A DNA stretch of 33,481 bases from Gammaproteobacteria bacterium (lineage in GTDB: Bacteria; Pseudomonadota; Gammaproteobacteria; JAADHQ01), in NCBI GenBank assembly GCA_013151795.1, contig JAADHQ010000138.1, positions 1-33,481 on the forward strand, in the 5' to 3' direction. Under the pieces are notes generated by a model. The model saw nothing but the letters and a program-made list of their open reading frames with translations. It ran no database searches and had not been told where the DNA came from. Shown piece by piece: positions 8,859 to 17,672 of this stretch. The position numbers and the translations under genes were made by a program. Every line of letters starts with the position of its first letter. The stretch's first letter is position 1.

Positions 8859-11800
8859 ATGTTACCAATCCGAAAATTTTCACGACGATGTGTTTATTAT
8901 TGTTGGACCAGCCTGGCAACAGCTATCATCATTTTTGCCTTTATTGTCAGTGTTACTCGTATGCTGATTCCTTTGTTGGCCGATTACCGGGAAAATTTTG
9001 AGACGATAGCCACAGAACAATTAGGGCGTACCGTCAGCATTGGTGATATCAGTGCTGAATGGATAGGTATTTGGCCGAGAATACATTTATCGGATTTAAA
9101 TATCCAGCGATCAGGGGCTGACAAGCCCTGGCTTAGTATTGAAGATGTCTGGTTATCAGTTGATATTTTATCCTTGATATCGGATCGCCAGTTTGATGCC
9201 GAGCGAGTTATCGTTAGCGGCCTGAAGCTAAATATACATCGGGAAAAAGAATTTACTTACTTGATCAATGGTGAGCACTTCAGGCTCGACCAGGGTGAAG
9301 CAGGTGACCAGTATGCATTGATTGACTGGTTGTTTTCTCGTGACCGTTTAAAAATTTATGATAGTACTTTTTCCTATAGTGATGATCGGTATAACTATGA
9401 AGCAATTGAATTACTGGATGTTAAACTGAGCCTGGAGAATGATGAAAATAAACATCATATGTATGGGCGGGTTTATCTTCAGGATGAAAAGCGAAGCAAG
9501 TTAAGCCTTGTAATGGATTTGCAGGGGGACTTGCTCAAGCCAAAGGAAGTTACCAGTAACTTTTACCTGAAAGGGGATATCTACGCATCCAGAGTGCTCA
9601 AGCAATGGGCCAGCCCTTATATGGATATCAGTGATAGTGATATTTTTCTTGAATTATGGGGAGAGGGCGATCTGTATCAGATGAACCAGATAAAGGTCAG
9701 GCTCAATGCCGGCCAGTTAGACTGGGCACTGGTAACACGCGATAAAGCCAATAATTACGATGAAGTGGACAATATCAGCGGGCTGGCTTTCTGGTTGAGA
9801 AGTCAGGATGGGTGGCGACTGGATATTGAAGACTTTTCATTAAAGCACGCAGGTTTTCAATGGCCGAATTCAAGCGTTCATGTTGTTTATAAAAAAGAAG
9901 ATGATGGTAATGTTTTAGTAGAAGGTTCTGCAGGCTTTATTCGTTTGCAGGACCTTGGGCTTGTTATTTTAAAAAACCTGCCTGATTCACTTTCAGTAAA
10001 ACAAAAGTTGAAACAGCTAAAGGTACGCGGTGATATAAGCGATATAAATTTCTCATTTCGTGGCTCGAATGAAAAAGTAGACCAATTCTATTTTAACTCA
10101 AAAATTAAAAGTCTGGGATACAATCGGGTGGATGGTTTCCTGGGTGTATTAAATCTTGATGGTGAGGTGGTAGCCACAAAGGACAAGGGCGTTGTCAGGC
10201 TCGATGGAAAGGATGTGGTGCTCGATTTTGGCAAGTTATTTCCTGAGCCAATAGGACTTAATGAGTTACAAGGTGATATTTACTGGCAGCAAAAAGAAGA
10301 AGAGCTGGTTGTATCATTCGATGGGCTGAAAATTAATAATGATCATGTGCAGGGTAAAGCCCGCGCAAATATTCGTATGCCGGATAATGGGGAGTCTCCA
10401 TTTATGGATATGCAAATTGATTTCATAAATGGAATAGCAAAATATGCAGCTTTATATGTTCCCAGAATTTTAAAAAAAGATAGTCAGGCATGGATAGATA
10501 CAGCATTTATTAGTGGTAATGTTTCATCTGGACGAATGCTTTACCATGGAAACTTTTCAGATTATCCCTTTGATAATAATAAAGGGACTTTTATCGTTGA
10601 CTTCGATGTAAATGATGTTGAGTTAAACTATGGAGATGCATGGCCAGTACTTAAAAAGGTTGATGCTAATGTATTGTTTAAAGATAACTCTCTGCAAGTC
10701 TCTATTAAAAAGGGTAGTGTATCGAAAATCAAGGTATTGCCTTCAGTGATAGATGTTCAAAATTTGAATGATAGTGCTGTATTAGCGGCCGACATGAAGT
10801 TTGAAGGCGAGTTACAACAACTTTTAATGTACATGCACGACAGCCCTATAGGAAAAGGTTCGCGCGATTTTATAAAAGCAATAAAATCCAGTGGCAATAT
10901 GTTGACATCGATATTGCTAACAATCCCTTTAAGGCATTCTGAAAATTTCGGTTTGAAGGGAAGGACAGAATTTAAAAAAAATGAATTTGAACTGAAAAAG
11001 TGGAAGCAAAAGTTCAGTAATATAAATGGCGCATTGAATTATGTGTATGAAAAAAAGAATTTAAAGTATTCGTCTGAAAAGCTGTCATCGTTATTTCACG
11101 GTAATCAATCAACAATAAATGTAAATACTGTGAAGAATAAAAAATCCGGCTATGATACTACAGTGACATTAAATGGAAGATTTACAGCAGCATCATTATT
11201 ATCACCAGTCATCAATGCAGGCCATGTTATAAAAGGCGAGTCTGATTGGGAGATTAAATTAAAACTGAGTGAAAATGACAAGAATTTGTTGCAGGTAAAA
11301 AGTGATCTTAAAGGTACGACGATATCTTTGCCTGATGGCTTTTCAAAATCATCGAAGACAAAAAGGCCAGTAGCTCTCCAGTTAAAAATGGTTGAGGGTG
11401 ATGTGCAAAGCATTTCTTTTGGCATGAAAAAGAAAATCAAATCTGTTTTTAAGTTATCATCGGGTAAAGATAAAAAAATTCTTTCCGGGGACATTGTTTT
11501 TGGTAATGCCGATGTGGCTGTGTCAGAGGAAGCGGGTATCAGGATAAAAGGATCTTTAAATACATTTACGCCTGATCAATGGGTGGCTGTTTTCCCCGGT
11601 AAGCACGACCTCCATCTGGATGATGCGAAGGTTCTTGGTAAGCTTGATACCGTTGATATAAAAGTCGGGGAAATAGCTATTGCTGACAATAGTTTTAACA
11701 ATGTCTCTCTGAATGCAAAGTCAGGCACCGATGCATTTGATATAATCATTAAGTCGCAAGAAATAGCCGGGGATATAACAATACCCTATGCGATATCGGT

Positions 11801-12731
11801 TGATGACCCGATTAAGGCTGACTTTAAAAAACTTGCCTGGAATACAGAAAAAAATACAAAAAGAATAGATGTTATAGACCCTCGTTTGTTGCCAAGCCTG
11901 GATTTGAAAATTGACAAGTTTATTTTTGATAAAAAATTATTTGGTCTTCTTGAAATAAAAATGAGAAATGGGCTTGATGGTTTGTATTTTGATGAATTAT
12001 CACTTAATGGTCCCTCATTGGGTGTTGAGGGTGAAGGCAGTTGGTTATTTAAACAGTCCTGGCATGTGTCAAATTTTAATTTAAAACTTAAGTCGCCACG
12101 TATAAAAGATGCTTTATCATTATTTGATATTAAAACAAGTATTGAAGAAGGTGATCTGAATGCTCAAATTAATGCATTATGGGCAGGCCCTCCTCATTGG
12201 TTTGAGATGAAACGCCTGGATGGAAATGTCTATGTAATAATAAAAAATGGTCGTTTGAGTGACGTTGATCCTGGTGGTGGCCGTCTTTTTGGGTTGCTTA
12301 ATATAAAGACCTTGCGTCGCCGATTAACGCTGGATTTCAATGACTTATTCAAGAAAGGTTTTGGTTTTGATAGATTAGTCGCTAATTTTAATATTCAGGG
12401 TGGCGAAGCTTTTACTAAAGACCTGACTCTTGATGGCCCTGCTGCAAAAATTGAAATGCAGGGCAGAACCGGGCTGGTGGAAAAAGATTATGATCAGGTG
12501 ATAACGATTACACCAAAGCTGTCATCTACTTTCCCGTTACTGGGGCTGGCAGCAGGCCCTCATGTCGCTGTAGGGTTGTTGTTGACTGAAAAATTGTTCC
12601 GTAAGCCAGTTAACAAGTTTTCTGCTACACGTTATAAGTTGACCGGGTCCTGGGATAAGCCGGTAATGAAAAAAATAACTGAAAATGATGTTGTCAGTGA
12701 TACACCGGAACCTGAAAAAGAGAATGAATAA
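8859..12731 (+). CDS. yhdP: YhdP, AsmA/TamB-like envelope phospholipid-transport protein
   Basis: YhdP is a very large inner-membrane-anchored periplasmic protein of the AsmA-like group. In E. coli it is one of three redundant bridge-like proteins (YhdP, TamB, YdbH) implicated in moving phospholipids to the outer membrane. The 1290-residue length is close to E. coli (1266). A basic N-terminus precedes one membrane segment at about residues 17-39. The rest is a long beta-rich domain with few cysteines, ending in an AsmA-like C-terminal region with GGRLFGLLNIKTLRRRL and a hydrophobic FPLLGLAAGPHVAVGLLL stretch. The middle looks more AT-rich and lysine-rich than the flanks. The start gives the family-typical N-terminus, though the Shine-Dalgarno site is poor. 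It lies 63 bases after rng, as in pseudomonads and enterics. Confidence 0.93.
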   Translation: MLPIRKFSRRCVYYCWTSLATAIIIFAFIVSVTRMLIPLLADYRENFETIATEQLGRTVSIGDISAEWIGIWPRIHLSDLNIQRSGADKPWLSIEDVWLSVDILSLISDRQFDAERVIVSGLKLNIHREKEFTYLINGEHFRLDQGEAGDQYALIDWLFSRDRLKIYDSTFSYSDDRYNYEAIELLDVKLSLENDENKHHMYGRVYLQDEKRSKLSLVMDLQGDLLKPKEVTSNFYLKGDIYASRVLKQWASPYMDISDSDIFLELWGEGDLYQMNQIKVRLNAGQLDWALVTRDKANNYDEVDNISGLAFWLRSQDGWRLDIEDFSLKHAGFQWPNSSVHVVYKKEDDGNVLVEGSAGFIRLQDLGLVILKNLPDSLSVKQKLKQLKVRGDISDINFSFRGSNEKVDQFYFNSKIKSLGYNRVDGFLGVLNLDGEVVATKDKGVVRLDGKDVVLDFGKLFPEPIGLNELQGDIYWQQKEEELVVSFDGLKINNDHVQGKARANIRMPDNGESPFMDMQIDFINGIAKYAALYVPRILKKDSQAWIDTAFISGNVSSGRMLYHGNFSDYPFDNNKGTFIVDFDVNDVELNYGDAWPVLKKVDANVLFKDNSLQVSIKKGSVSKIKVLPSVIDVQNLNDSAVLAADMKFEGELQQLLMYMHDSPIGKGSRDFIKAIKSSGNMLTSILLTIPLRHSENFGLKGRTEFKKNEFELKKWKQKFSNINGALNYVYEKKNLKYSSEKLSSLFHGNQSTINVNTVKNKKSGYDTTVTLNGRFTAASLLSPVINAGHVIKGESDWEIKLKLSENDKNLLQVKSDLKGTTISLPDGFSKSSKTKRPVALQLKMVEGDVQSISFGMKKKIKSVFKLSSGKDKKILSGDIVFGNADVAVSEEAGIRIKGSLNTFTPDQWVAVFPGKHDLHLDDAKVLGKLDTVDIKVGEIAIADNSFNNVSLNAKSGTDAFDIIIKSQEIAGDITIPYAISVDDPIKADFKKLAWNTEKNTKRIDVIDPRLLPSLDLKIDKFIFDKKLFGLLEIKMRNGLDGLYFDELSLNGPSLGVEGEGSWLFKQSWHVSNFNLKLKSPRIKDALSLFDIKTSIEEGDLNAQINALWAGPPHWFEMKRLDGNVYVIIKNGRLSDVDPGGGRLFGLLNIKTLRRRLTLDFNDLFKKGFGFDRLVANFNIQGGEAFTKDLTLDGPAAKIEMQGRTGLVEKDYDQVITITPKLSSTFPLLGLAAGPHVAVGLLLTEKLFRKPVNKFSATRYKLTGSWDKPVMKKITENDVVSDTPEPEKENE

Positions 12732-12823
12732 TGAGCGATAGTTTTATTTAAAGTGATGGTGAGGCTGATTTTAATGACAGTTTTTGCTATGCTGTTGAGT
12801 TATAGCCAGTTGTATTATTAAGG

Positions 12824-12850
12824 TTGTTATTTTCGTTTATGGTTTATAAA
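12824..12850 (+). promoter_or_regulatory. Weak promoter-like sequence before the 111-residue gene
   Basis: TTGTTA (12824-12829) and TATAAA (12845-12850) are separated by 15 bases in the 146-base gap after yhdP. The -10 is good, but the spacing is short and the region is AT-rich, so chance matches are expected. I see nothing else in this gap. Confidence 0.22.
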
Positions 12851-12877
12851 TATTAGTGAGAACGGGTAAGATTTTTA

Positions 12878-13213
12878 ATGCGGGCATTGTCTTCAATCAC
12901 GGTCATGATATTGGTTTTTCAGTCATCGGTATTGATGGCCGCGGGTAGTGTGTGGACTATCAGTGCTGAAGAATGGGCCAGGCCGCGATCAGGTTACGGC
13001 TTATCGCAAATGAAATCATTGCAAGATAGTATTAATGGCATGAATGATAATGCGGGTTCGAAGTTAATTATTAAATACCCCGGTGGTGAAGAGGGGCTTT
13101 TGTGGGTCAGTGAACTAAAAGACTGGCTGGTGTCTCTGGGTGTTCCTTCACGAAAAATCAAGATGCGTGCTGGTCAGCCCAGCCATGAGATAATTACCTT
13201 GATGCTGGATTGA
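12878..13213 (+). CDS. Conserved-looking small secreted protein of unknown function
   Basis: I do not recognise a named family. The 111-residue product begins with a signal peptide (basic MRA, hydrophobic residues 7-20, cleavage probably after AA near 22). A mature domain of about 88 residues follows. It opens with VWTISAEEWARPRSG and contains KLIIKYPGGEEGLLW, then a helix with LKDWLVSLGVPSRKI. That last part recalls the second half of OmpA-like modules, where a helix leads into GIPxxRI, but the peptidoglycan-binding residues are not obvious, so this is only a hint. It has no cysteine and no lipobox. It lies between yhdP and the amidase gene, 38 bases before the latter, so an envelope role is likely by context. 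Confidence 0.72.
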   Translation: MRALSSITVMILVFQSSVLMAAGSVWTISAEEWARPRSGYGLSQMKSLQDSINGMNDNAGSKLIIKYPGGEEGLLWVSELKDWLVSLGVPSRKIKMRAGQPSHEIITLMLD

Positions 13214-13251
13214 TTTTTATTTTTTGTAATTAAAAACAGGGAGATGAATAT

Positions 13252-14079
13252 ATGACCGTAGTGGTTGCTATACAGATGGCCTCAGGCCCGAATGTGAACG
13301 CTAATCTTCTTGAAGCAGAACGTTTGATCGCCAATGCAGTGACAGAAGGTGCCGAGCTGGTTGTGCTGCCTGAAAATTTCGCATTAATGGGTCATAAGGA
13401 AACTGATAAGGTCGAAATAATGGAAGCTCCTGGTGAAGGGGAGTTGCAGAAATTTTTATCGCAGCAAGCAAAAAAACATTCTGTCTGGATTGTTGGTGGC
13501 AGTATTCCCATGCAGTCGGCAGATAAAAATAGAATTCGTGCGGCGTGTCTCTTGTTTAATGATCAGGGTGAGCAGCTTGCACGTTATGATAAAATTCATT
13601 TGTTCGATGTTAGTTTACCTGGAAGCGATGAACAGTATATTGAATCGGAAACGATTGAGCCCGGTAATGAAACCATAGTTATTGATACGCCATTCGGAAA
13701 GCTCGGGCTGGCTATTTGTTATGATTTACGTTTCCCTGAAATGTTTCGTGAGTTACTTGATAAAGGCATGGAAGTACTGGTTATTCCTTCGGCATTTACC
13801 GAGGTTACCGGTCGCGCTCATTGGGAGCCGTTGTTACGCGCACGCGCAATAGAAAATCAGTGTTATGTTATTGCAGCGGCACAGGGTGGGTATCATGCAA
13901 ATGGTCGTGAGACACATGGTAACAGTATGGTAATTGATCCATGGGGTATTATATTGAACCGCTTATCGAAAGCGTCAGGTGTTGTTAAGGCCGAGGTAGA
14001 TCTGGAACGAGTTAAAAATATCCGTCAGACATTTCCGGCTGTAGAACACAGAAGATTATCCTGCAAGGTTGATAGTTAA
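13252..14079 (+). CDS. Nitrilase-superfamily amidase (Nit1/Nit2-like, probably deaminated-glutathione or omega-amidase)
   Basis: This is a cytoplasmic carbon-nitrogen hydrolase. The catalytic triad is clear: Glu41 in LPENFA, Lys114 in YDKIHLFD and Cys156 in AICYDLRFPE. The 275-residue length suits the Nit1/Nit2 branch, whose members hydrolyse deaminated glutathione or alpha-keto-acid omega-amides to repair by-products of transaminases. YDKIHLFDV and CYDLRFPEMFR are typical of that branch rather than of true nitrilases or N-carbamoylputrescine amidases. The substrate cannot be fixed from sequence. A good ribosome-binding site (GGGAG) lies ahead of ATG 13252. Its position between yhdP and tldD is conserved in Pseudomonas and relatives. 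Confidence 0.92.
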   Translation: MTVVVAIQMASGPNVNANLLEAERLIANAVTEGAELVVLPENFALMGHKETDKVEIMEAPGEGELQKFLSQQAKKHSVWIVGGSIPMQSADKNRIRAACLLFNDQGEQLARYDKIHLFDVSLPGSDEQYIESETIEPGNETIVIDTPFGKLGLAICYDLRFPEMFRELLDKGMEVLVIPSAFTEVTGRAHWEPLLRARAIENQCYVIAAAQGGYHANGRETHGNSMVIDPWGIILNRLSKASGVVKAEVDLERVKNIRQTFPAVEHRRLSCKVDS

Positions 14080-14106
14080 TATGTATATAATTTACAAGAG
14101 TAAGCC

Positions 14107-15549
14107 ATGACCGATTTACTGAATGTTGCAAGAGAACGTATTTTGATGCCTGCGGGCATGATTGACGAAGACCTCAATAAGATTCTTGATAATACTCTGG
14201 GCTCATCAATAGACAGTGCGGATGTTTATTTTCAGGTGCAGCGTCATGAGTCCTGGGTGATGGAAGATGGCATTATTAAAGAGGGTAGTTACAACATTGA
14301 CCAAGGTGTTGGCGTGCGTGCTATCAGTGGAGAGAAAACAGGTTTTGCATATTCAGATGAAATTGCCTTGCCTGCTTTATTAAGTGCCTCAAAAGCGGCG
14401 CGAGCAATTGCGCGTAGTGGCGAAACCCGGAAATGTCAGGCGTGGAAGTCACATCAATCTCATGATCTATACATGTCAGCTGATCCTCTTGATAGCACTT
14501 CTACTGAAGATAAGCTGCAACTATTAAAAGATGTTGAAGCAGAAGCCAGACGAGTTGACCCACGTATAAAGCAGGTTGTTGTTAATTTGTCAGGTGTGCA
14601 TGAAGTTATTATGGTGGCGAACAGTGATGGCTCGTTGGCTGCTGATATTCGTCCATTAGTACGTTTGAGTGTGAGTGTTATTGCAGAAGATAAAGGCCGT
14701 CGTGAACAGGGTGGTGCTGGCGGTGGCGGACGTTTTTCGTATGAGTATTTTCTACAAAAGGAAAAAGGCCTTGAATTTGCTCGTAAAGCAGCAAAACAAG
14801 CTTTGTTAAACCTCGAAGCGGTTGAAGCACCGGCAGGCTCGATGAATGTAGTATTGGGGCCCGGGTGGCCGGGTGTGTTGCTGCATGAAGCTGTTGGTCA
14901 CGGTCTTGAAGGCGATTTTAACCGTAAAGGTAGTTCAGCATTTTCTGGTCGTATAGGCGAAAAGGTAGCATCAGAACATTGTACCGTTATTGATGACGGT
15001 ACGATGCACGAGCGCAGAGGGTCACTCAATATAGACGATGAGGGCACGCCTACCAGACAAACGGTGCTGATAGAAAAAGGGATTTTAAAAGGATACATGC
15101 AGGACAAGATGAATGCACGCCTGATGGGTGTGGAAAGTACCGGTAACGGACGTCGTGAATCCTATTCGCATATTCCCATGCCGCGCATGACCAATACTTT
15201 TATGCTGGCGGGGGAACACGATCCGGAAGAAATTATTTCATCTGTGAAAAATGGTATTTATGCTGTTAACTTTGCAGGTGGTCAGGTAGATATTACATCG
15301 GGCAAATTTGTTTTTTCTACCAGTGAGGCATATTTGATAGAAAATGGGAAAGTAACACGCCCGGTTAAAGGTGCGACATTGATAGGTAATGGGCCAGAGG
15401 TGATGATGCGAGTGAGTATGGTCGGAAACGATTTACAACTGGATGATGGTGTAGGAACCTGTGGTAAAGAAGGGCAGAGCGTGCCCGTTGGTGTTGGTCA
15501 GCCTACAATGCTGATAGATGATATTACTGTTGGTGGGACGGGGACTTAA
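14107..15549 (+). CDS. tldD: Metalloprotease TldD
   Basis: TldD is the catalytic subunit of the TldD/TldE (PmbA) heterodimeric zinc protease, which degrades unfolded peptides, matures microcin B17-type peptides and affects CcdA stability in E. coli. The zinc motif HExxxH is His260-Glu261-Ala-Val-Gly-His265, and further metal-ligand and dimer residues lie in the C-terminal half, which ends [17 protein letters not shown]. The length is 480 residues (E. coli 481). AAGAG lies before ATG 14107. The TAA stop shares the palindrome TTAA with the stop of the convergent darP gene. pmbA, the partner, lies just beyond darP. No peptide-modification gene was seen nearby. Confidence 0.97.
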   Translation: MTDLLNVARERILMPAGMIDEDLNKILDNTLGSSIDSADVYFQVQRHESWVMEDGIIKEGSYNIDQGVGVRAISGEKTGFAYSDEIALPALLSASKAARAIARSGETRKCQAWKSHQSHDLYMSADPLDSTSTEDKLQLLKDVEAEARRVDPRIKQVVVNLSGVHEVIMVANSDGSLAADIRPLVRLSVSVIAEDKGRREQGGAGGGGRFSYEYFLQKEKGLEFARKAAKQALLNLEAVEAPAGSMNVVLGPGWPGVLLHEAVGHGLEGDFNRKGSSAFSGRIGEKVASEHCTVIDDGTMHERRGSLNIDDEGTPTRQTVLIEKGILKGYMQDKMNARLMGVESTGNGRRESYSHIPMPRMTNTFMLAGEHDPEEIISSVKNGIYAVNFAGGQVDITSGKFVFSTSEAYLIENGKVTRPVKGATLIGNGPEVMMRVSMVGNDLQLDDGVGTCGKEGQSVPVGVGQPTMLIDDITVGGTGT

Positions 15550-16058
15550 GCGTTTTCGTCGTCCAGGTCTTTCAGGTATTTAAATAATGCACGTGCTGAC
15601 TTAGGCGGTTTTTGATGTTTTTTTTCGTGTTGTGCATTACGTATTAATTGACGAAGATGTTGGCTATCAAGATCAGGATATAGCCCGAAAATTTCATTCA
15701 TTAAATCTGGAGCGCCCTCGATGAGGCGATCACGGTATGACTCTAATTGGTGAAAACGATTGTTATCACGTTTTTGCTGTTGCTTGAGATTAGACATTGC
15801 TTGCTCGACAGGCGCAGGATCAATTTGGCGCATGACCTTGCCAATGTATTGTAGTTGACGTTTATGTCCACCACGTTGATGGATTTTTTTTGCAGCTAAA
15901 ATAGCACTCAGCAGATTTTCAGGTAATGAAAGTTGCTTCAGGGTTTCTTCACTTAATTCGGTGAGCTGCATACCAAGTTTCTGAAGTGCAGTGGCTTCAC
16001 GTTTGAGCTGTGATTTACTTTTTTCATCAGGTAATTCATTTTCGTCAGTTTCGGACAT
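15546..16058 (-). CDS. darP: Ribosome biogenesis factor DarP (YjgA)
   Basis: DarP (formerly YjgA) associates with late 50S assembly intermediates and helps the peptidyl-transferase centre mature. The 170-residue protein is highly charged and helical. It shows the family's N-terminal [18 protein letters not shown], the central [12 protein letters not shown] and the C-terminal [11 protein letters not shown] segments. It overlaps tldD tail to tail by 4 bases at TTAA and is divergent from pmbA, with 53 bases between the two starts. The darP-pmbA divergent pairing is also found in E. coli. The ATG at 16058 (complement) begins [12 protein letters not shown], an acidic tail usual in the family. Confidence 0.95.
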   Translation of the reverse strand: MSETDENELPDEKSKSQLKREATALQKLGMQLTELSEETLKQLSLPENLLSAILAAKKIHQRGGHKRQLQYIGKVMRQIDPAPVEQAMSNLKQQQKRDNNRFHQLESYRDRLIEGAPDLMNEIFGLYPDLDSQHLRQLIRNAQHEKKHQKPPKSARALFKYLKDLDDENA

Positions 16059-16111
16059 AATTTTTTTAGGTATTTAAAGTTCAGCTGATATCAGTTGGTT
16101 TGGAGTATAAC

Positions 16112-17455
16112 ATGTCAAAAAATATTGATCCGGATTTCCCCGATCAAAAAGAACTGGAAGGCCTGGTCGCGAATGCCTTACAGCTTGCTCAACAAAAAGG
16201 TGCCAGTATGGCTGAGGCTGGTATGAGTTTTGCTTCTGGTCTTAATGTTACTGTCAGGCTGGGCGAGGTAGAAACACTTGAATATAACCGTGATCGCAGT
16301 TTAGGTATTACAGTTTTTCACGGGCAACATAAAGGCTCTGCAAGTACTTCTGACTGGAGTGATAAAGCACTTAAAGATACGGTTGAAGCGGCCTGTGCGA
16401 TTGCAAAACATACGGGTGAAGATCCTCATGCCGGCCTTGCAGATGTCGACAGACTAGCAACAAATTTTCCTGATCTGGACTTATCTCACCCCTGGGATGT
16501 AACAGCAGAACAGGCCATTGAACTGGCAAAAGAATGTGAAGATGTAGCACGTTCCGATAAACAAATAAGTAATTCGGAAGGGGCAACAGTTTCTACCCGT
16601 ACCGGTTTGAGTGTATATGGAAATACGCATGGTTTTCTTAATGGCTATGCAGGTACAAGGCATAGTATGAGTTGTAGCTTGATAGCAGAAGATGACGCCG
16701 GTATGCAGCGGGATTACTGGTATTCAATTGCGCGAGATGTCACTGAGCTGGAAACAGCAGAGATGATAGGAAAAAAGGCTGCGCAACGAACCTTAAGTCG
16801 GTTAAATTCGAGAAGGCTTAAAACAGGACAAGTCCCCGTTATCTTTCAGGCTGAGGTTGCTACTGGATTATTTCAACATTTAATTAGCGCAATATCGGGT
16901 GGAAATCTTTATCGCCAATCGAGCTTCTTGCTGGACCATCTGGGAAAAAAACTATTTCCCGAATTCATAAACATTCAGGAGCAACCCCATTTAAGAAAAG
17001 CATTGGGCAGTGCATCTTATGATAGTGAAGGAGTTGCAACACAACCACGTTTTATTATTAAAAATGGCGTGCTGGAAGGCTATGTATTAAGTAGTTATTC
17101 CGCCCGAAAACTGGGCATGGAAACCACCGGTAATGCCGGTGGTGTACATAACTTGCAAGTACAATCAGGTGAGCATAACTTGCAGGGCTTGCTGTCGACT
17201 ATGGATAGTGGATTACTGGTAACTGAATTGATGGGACAAGGCATTAATATAGTGACAGGCGATTACTCCAGAGGCGCGGCCGGGTTCTGGGTCGAACACG
17301 GTGAGATTCAATATCCGGTTGATGAAATAACCATAGCCGGAAACCTGAAAGACATGTTTAAGCAAATTGTACATGTCGGCAATGATATTGATAAACGCGG
17401 TAATATTCAGACGGGTTCTGTTTTGGTTGAGAATATGATGTTGGCGGGTGAGTGA
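16112..17455 (+). CDS. pmbA: TldE/PmbA, partner subunit of the TldD protease
   Basis: PmbA (TldE) pairs with TldD. It has the same fold but lacks the zinc HExxxH motif, as expected, with a ...VATGLFQHLISAISGGNLYRQ-type segment (about residues 250-270) at the equivalent place. The C-terminus NIQTGSVLVENMMLAGE is typical of the family. The chosen start, ATG 16112, follows GGAG at 16102-16105 and gives 447 residues (E. coli 450). The frame is also open from a TTG at 16100, but that would overlap the ribosome-binding site. Divergent from darP, and about 560 bases from the end of tldD. Followed by a repeat and the convergent mgtE gene. Confidence 0.96.
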   Translation: MSKNIDPDFPDQKELEGLVANALQLAQQKGASMAEAGMSFASGLNVTVRLGEVETLEYNRDRSLGITVFHGQHKGSASTSDWSDKALKDTVEAACAIAKHTGEDPHAGLADVDRLATNFPDLDLSHPWDVTAEQAIELAKECEDVARSDKQISNSEGATVSTRTGLSVYGNTHGFLNGYAGTRHSMSCSLIAEDDAGMQRDYWYSIARDVTELETAEMIGKKAAQRTLSRLNSRRLKTGQVPVIFQAEVATGLFQHLISAISGGNLYRQSSFLLDHLGKKLFPEFINIQEQPHLRKALGSASYDSEGVATQPRFIIKNGVLEGYVLSSYSARKLGMETTGNAGGVHNLQVQSGEHNLQGLLSTMDSGLLVTELMGQGINIVTGDYSRGAAGFWVEHGEIQYPVDEITIAGNLKDMFKQIVHVGNDIDKRGNIQTGSVLVENMMLAGE

Positions 17456-17479
17456 TTGATAGTTCAGATTAAAAGATTC

Positions 17480-17634
17480 AACGCAAAGGCGCAAAGACGC
17501 AGAGGTCGCAAAGTTATTTTTTGTGCGTAAATTGAAATTATGTAGCTAAGAGAGCTATAAATCATATCCCGGCATGGGCTTTGAACTTATAAATAATGGT
17601 TTGAATTTCTTTGCGTTCTCTGCGCCTTTGCGTT
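17480..17634. repeat. MITE-like inverted repeat between convergent genes
   Basis: A perfect 14-base terminal pair, AACGCAAAGGCGCA at 17480-17493 and its reverse complement at 17621-17634, encloses about 127 bases. The inner flanks (AGACGCAGAGG and a counterpart around 17605-17620) match imperfectly, so the arms extend to roughly 30 bases each. The element fills most of the pmbA-mgtE gap (17456-17672) and has no coding potential. No T-tract follows either arm, so it is not a standard terminator. It shares its CGCAGAG/CTCTGCG vocabulary with 7041-7125. Mobility is not shown. Confidence 0.7.
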
Positions 17635-17672
17635 ACAAGAATTAAATATCAGTCAGATAAATTTCACCCGTT

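Noticed and set aside
17456-17672. The inverted repeat as a standard rho-independent terminator
   Set aside because: The arms are about 130 bases apart and neither is followed by a T-tract on either strand.
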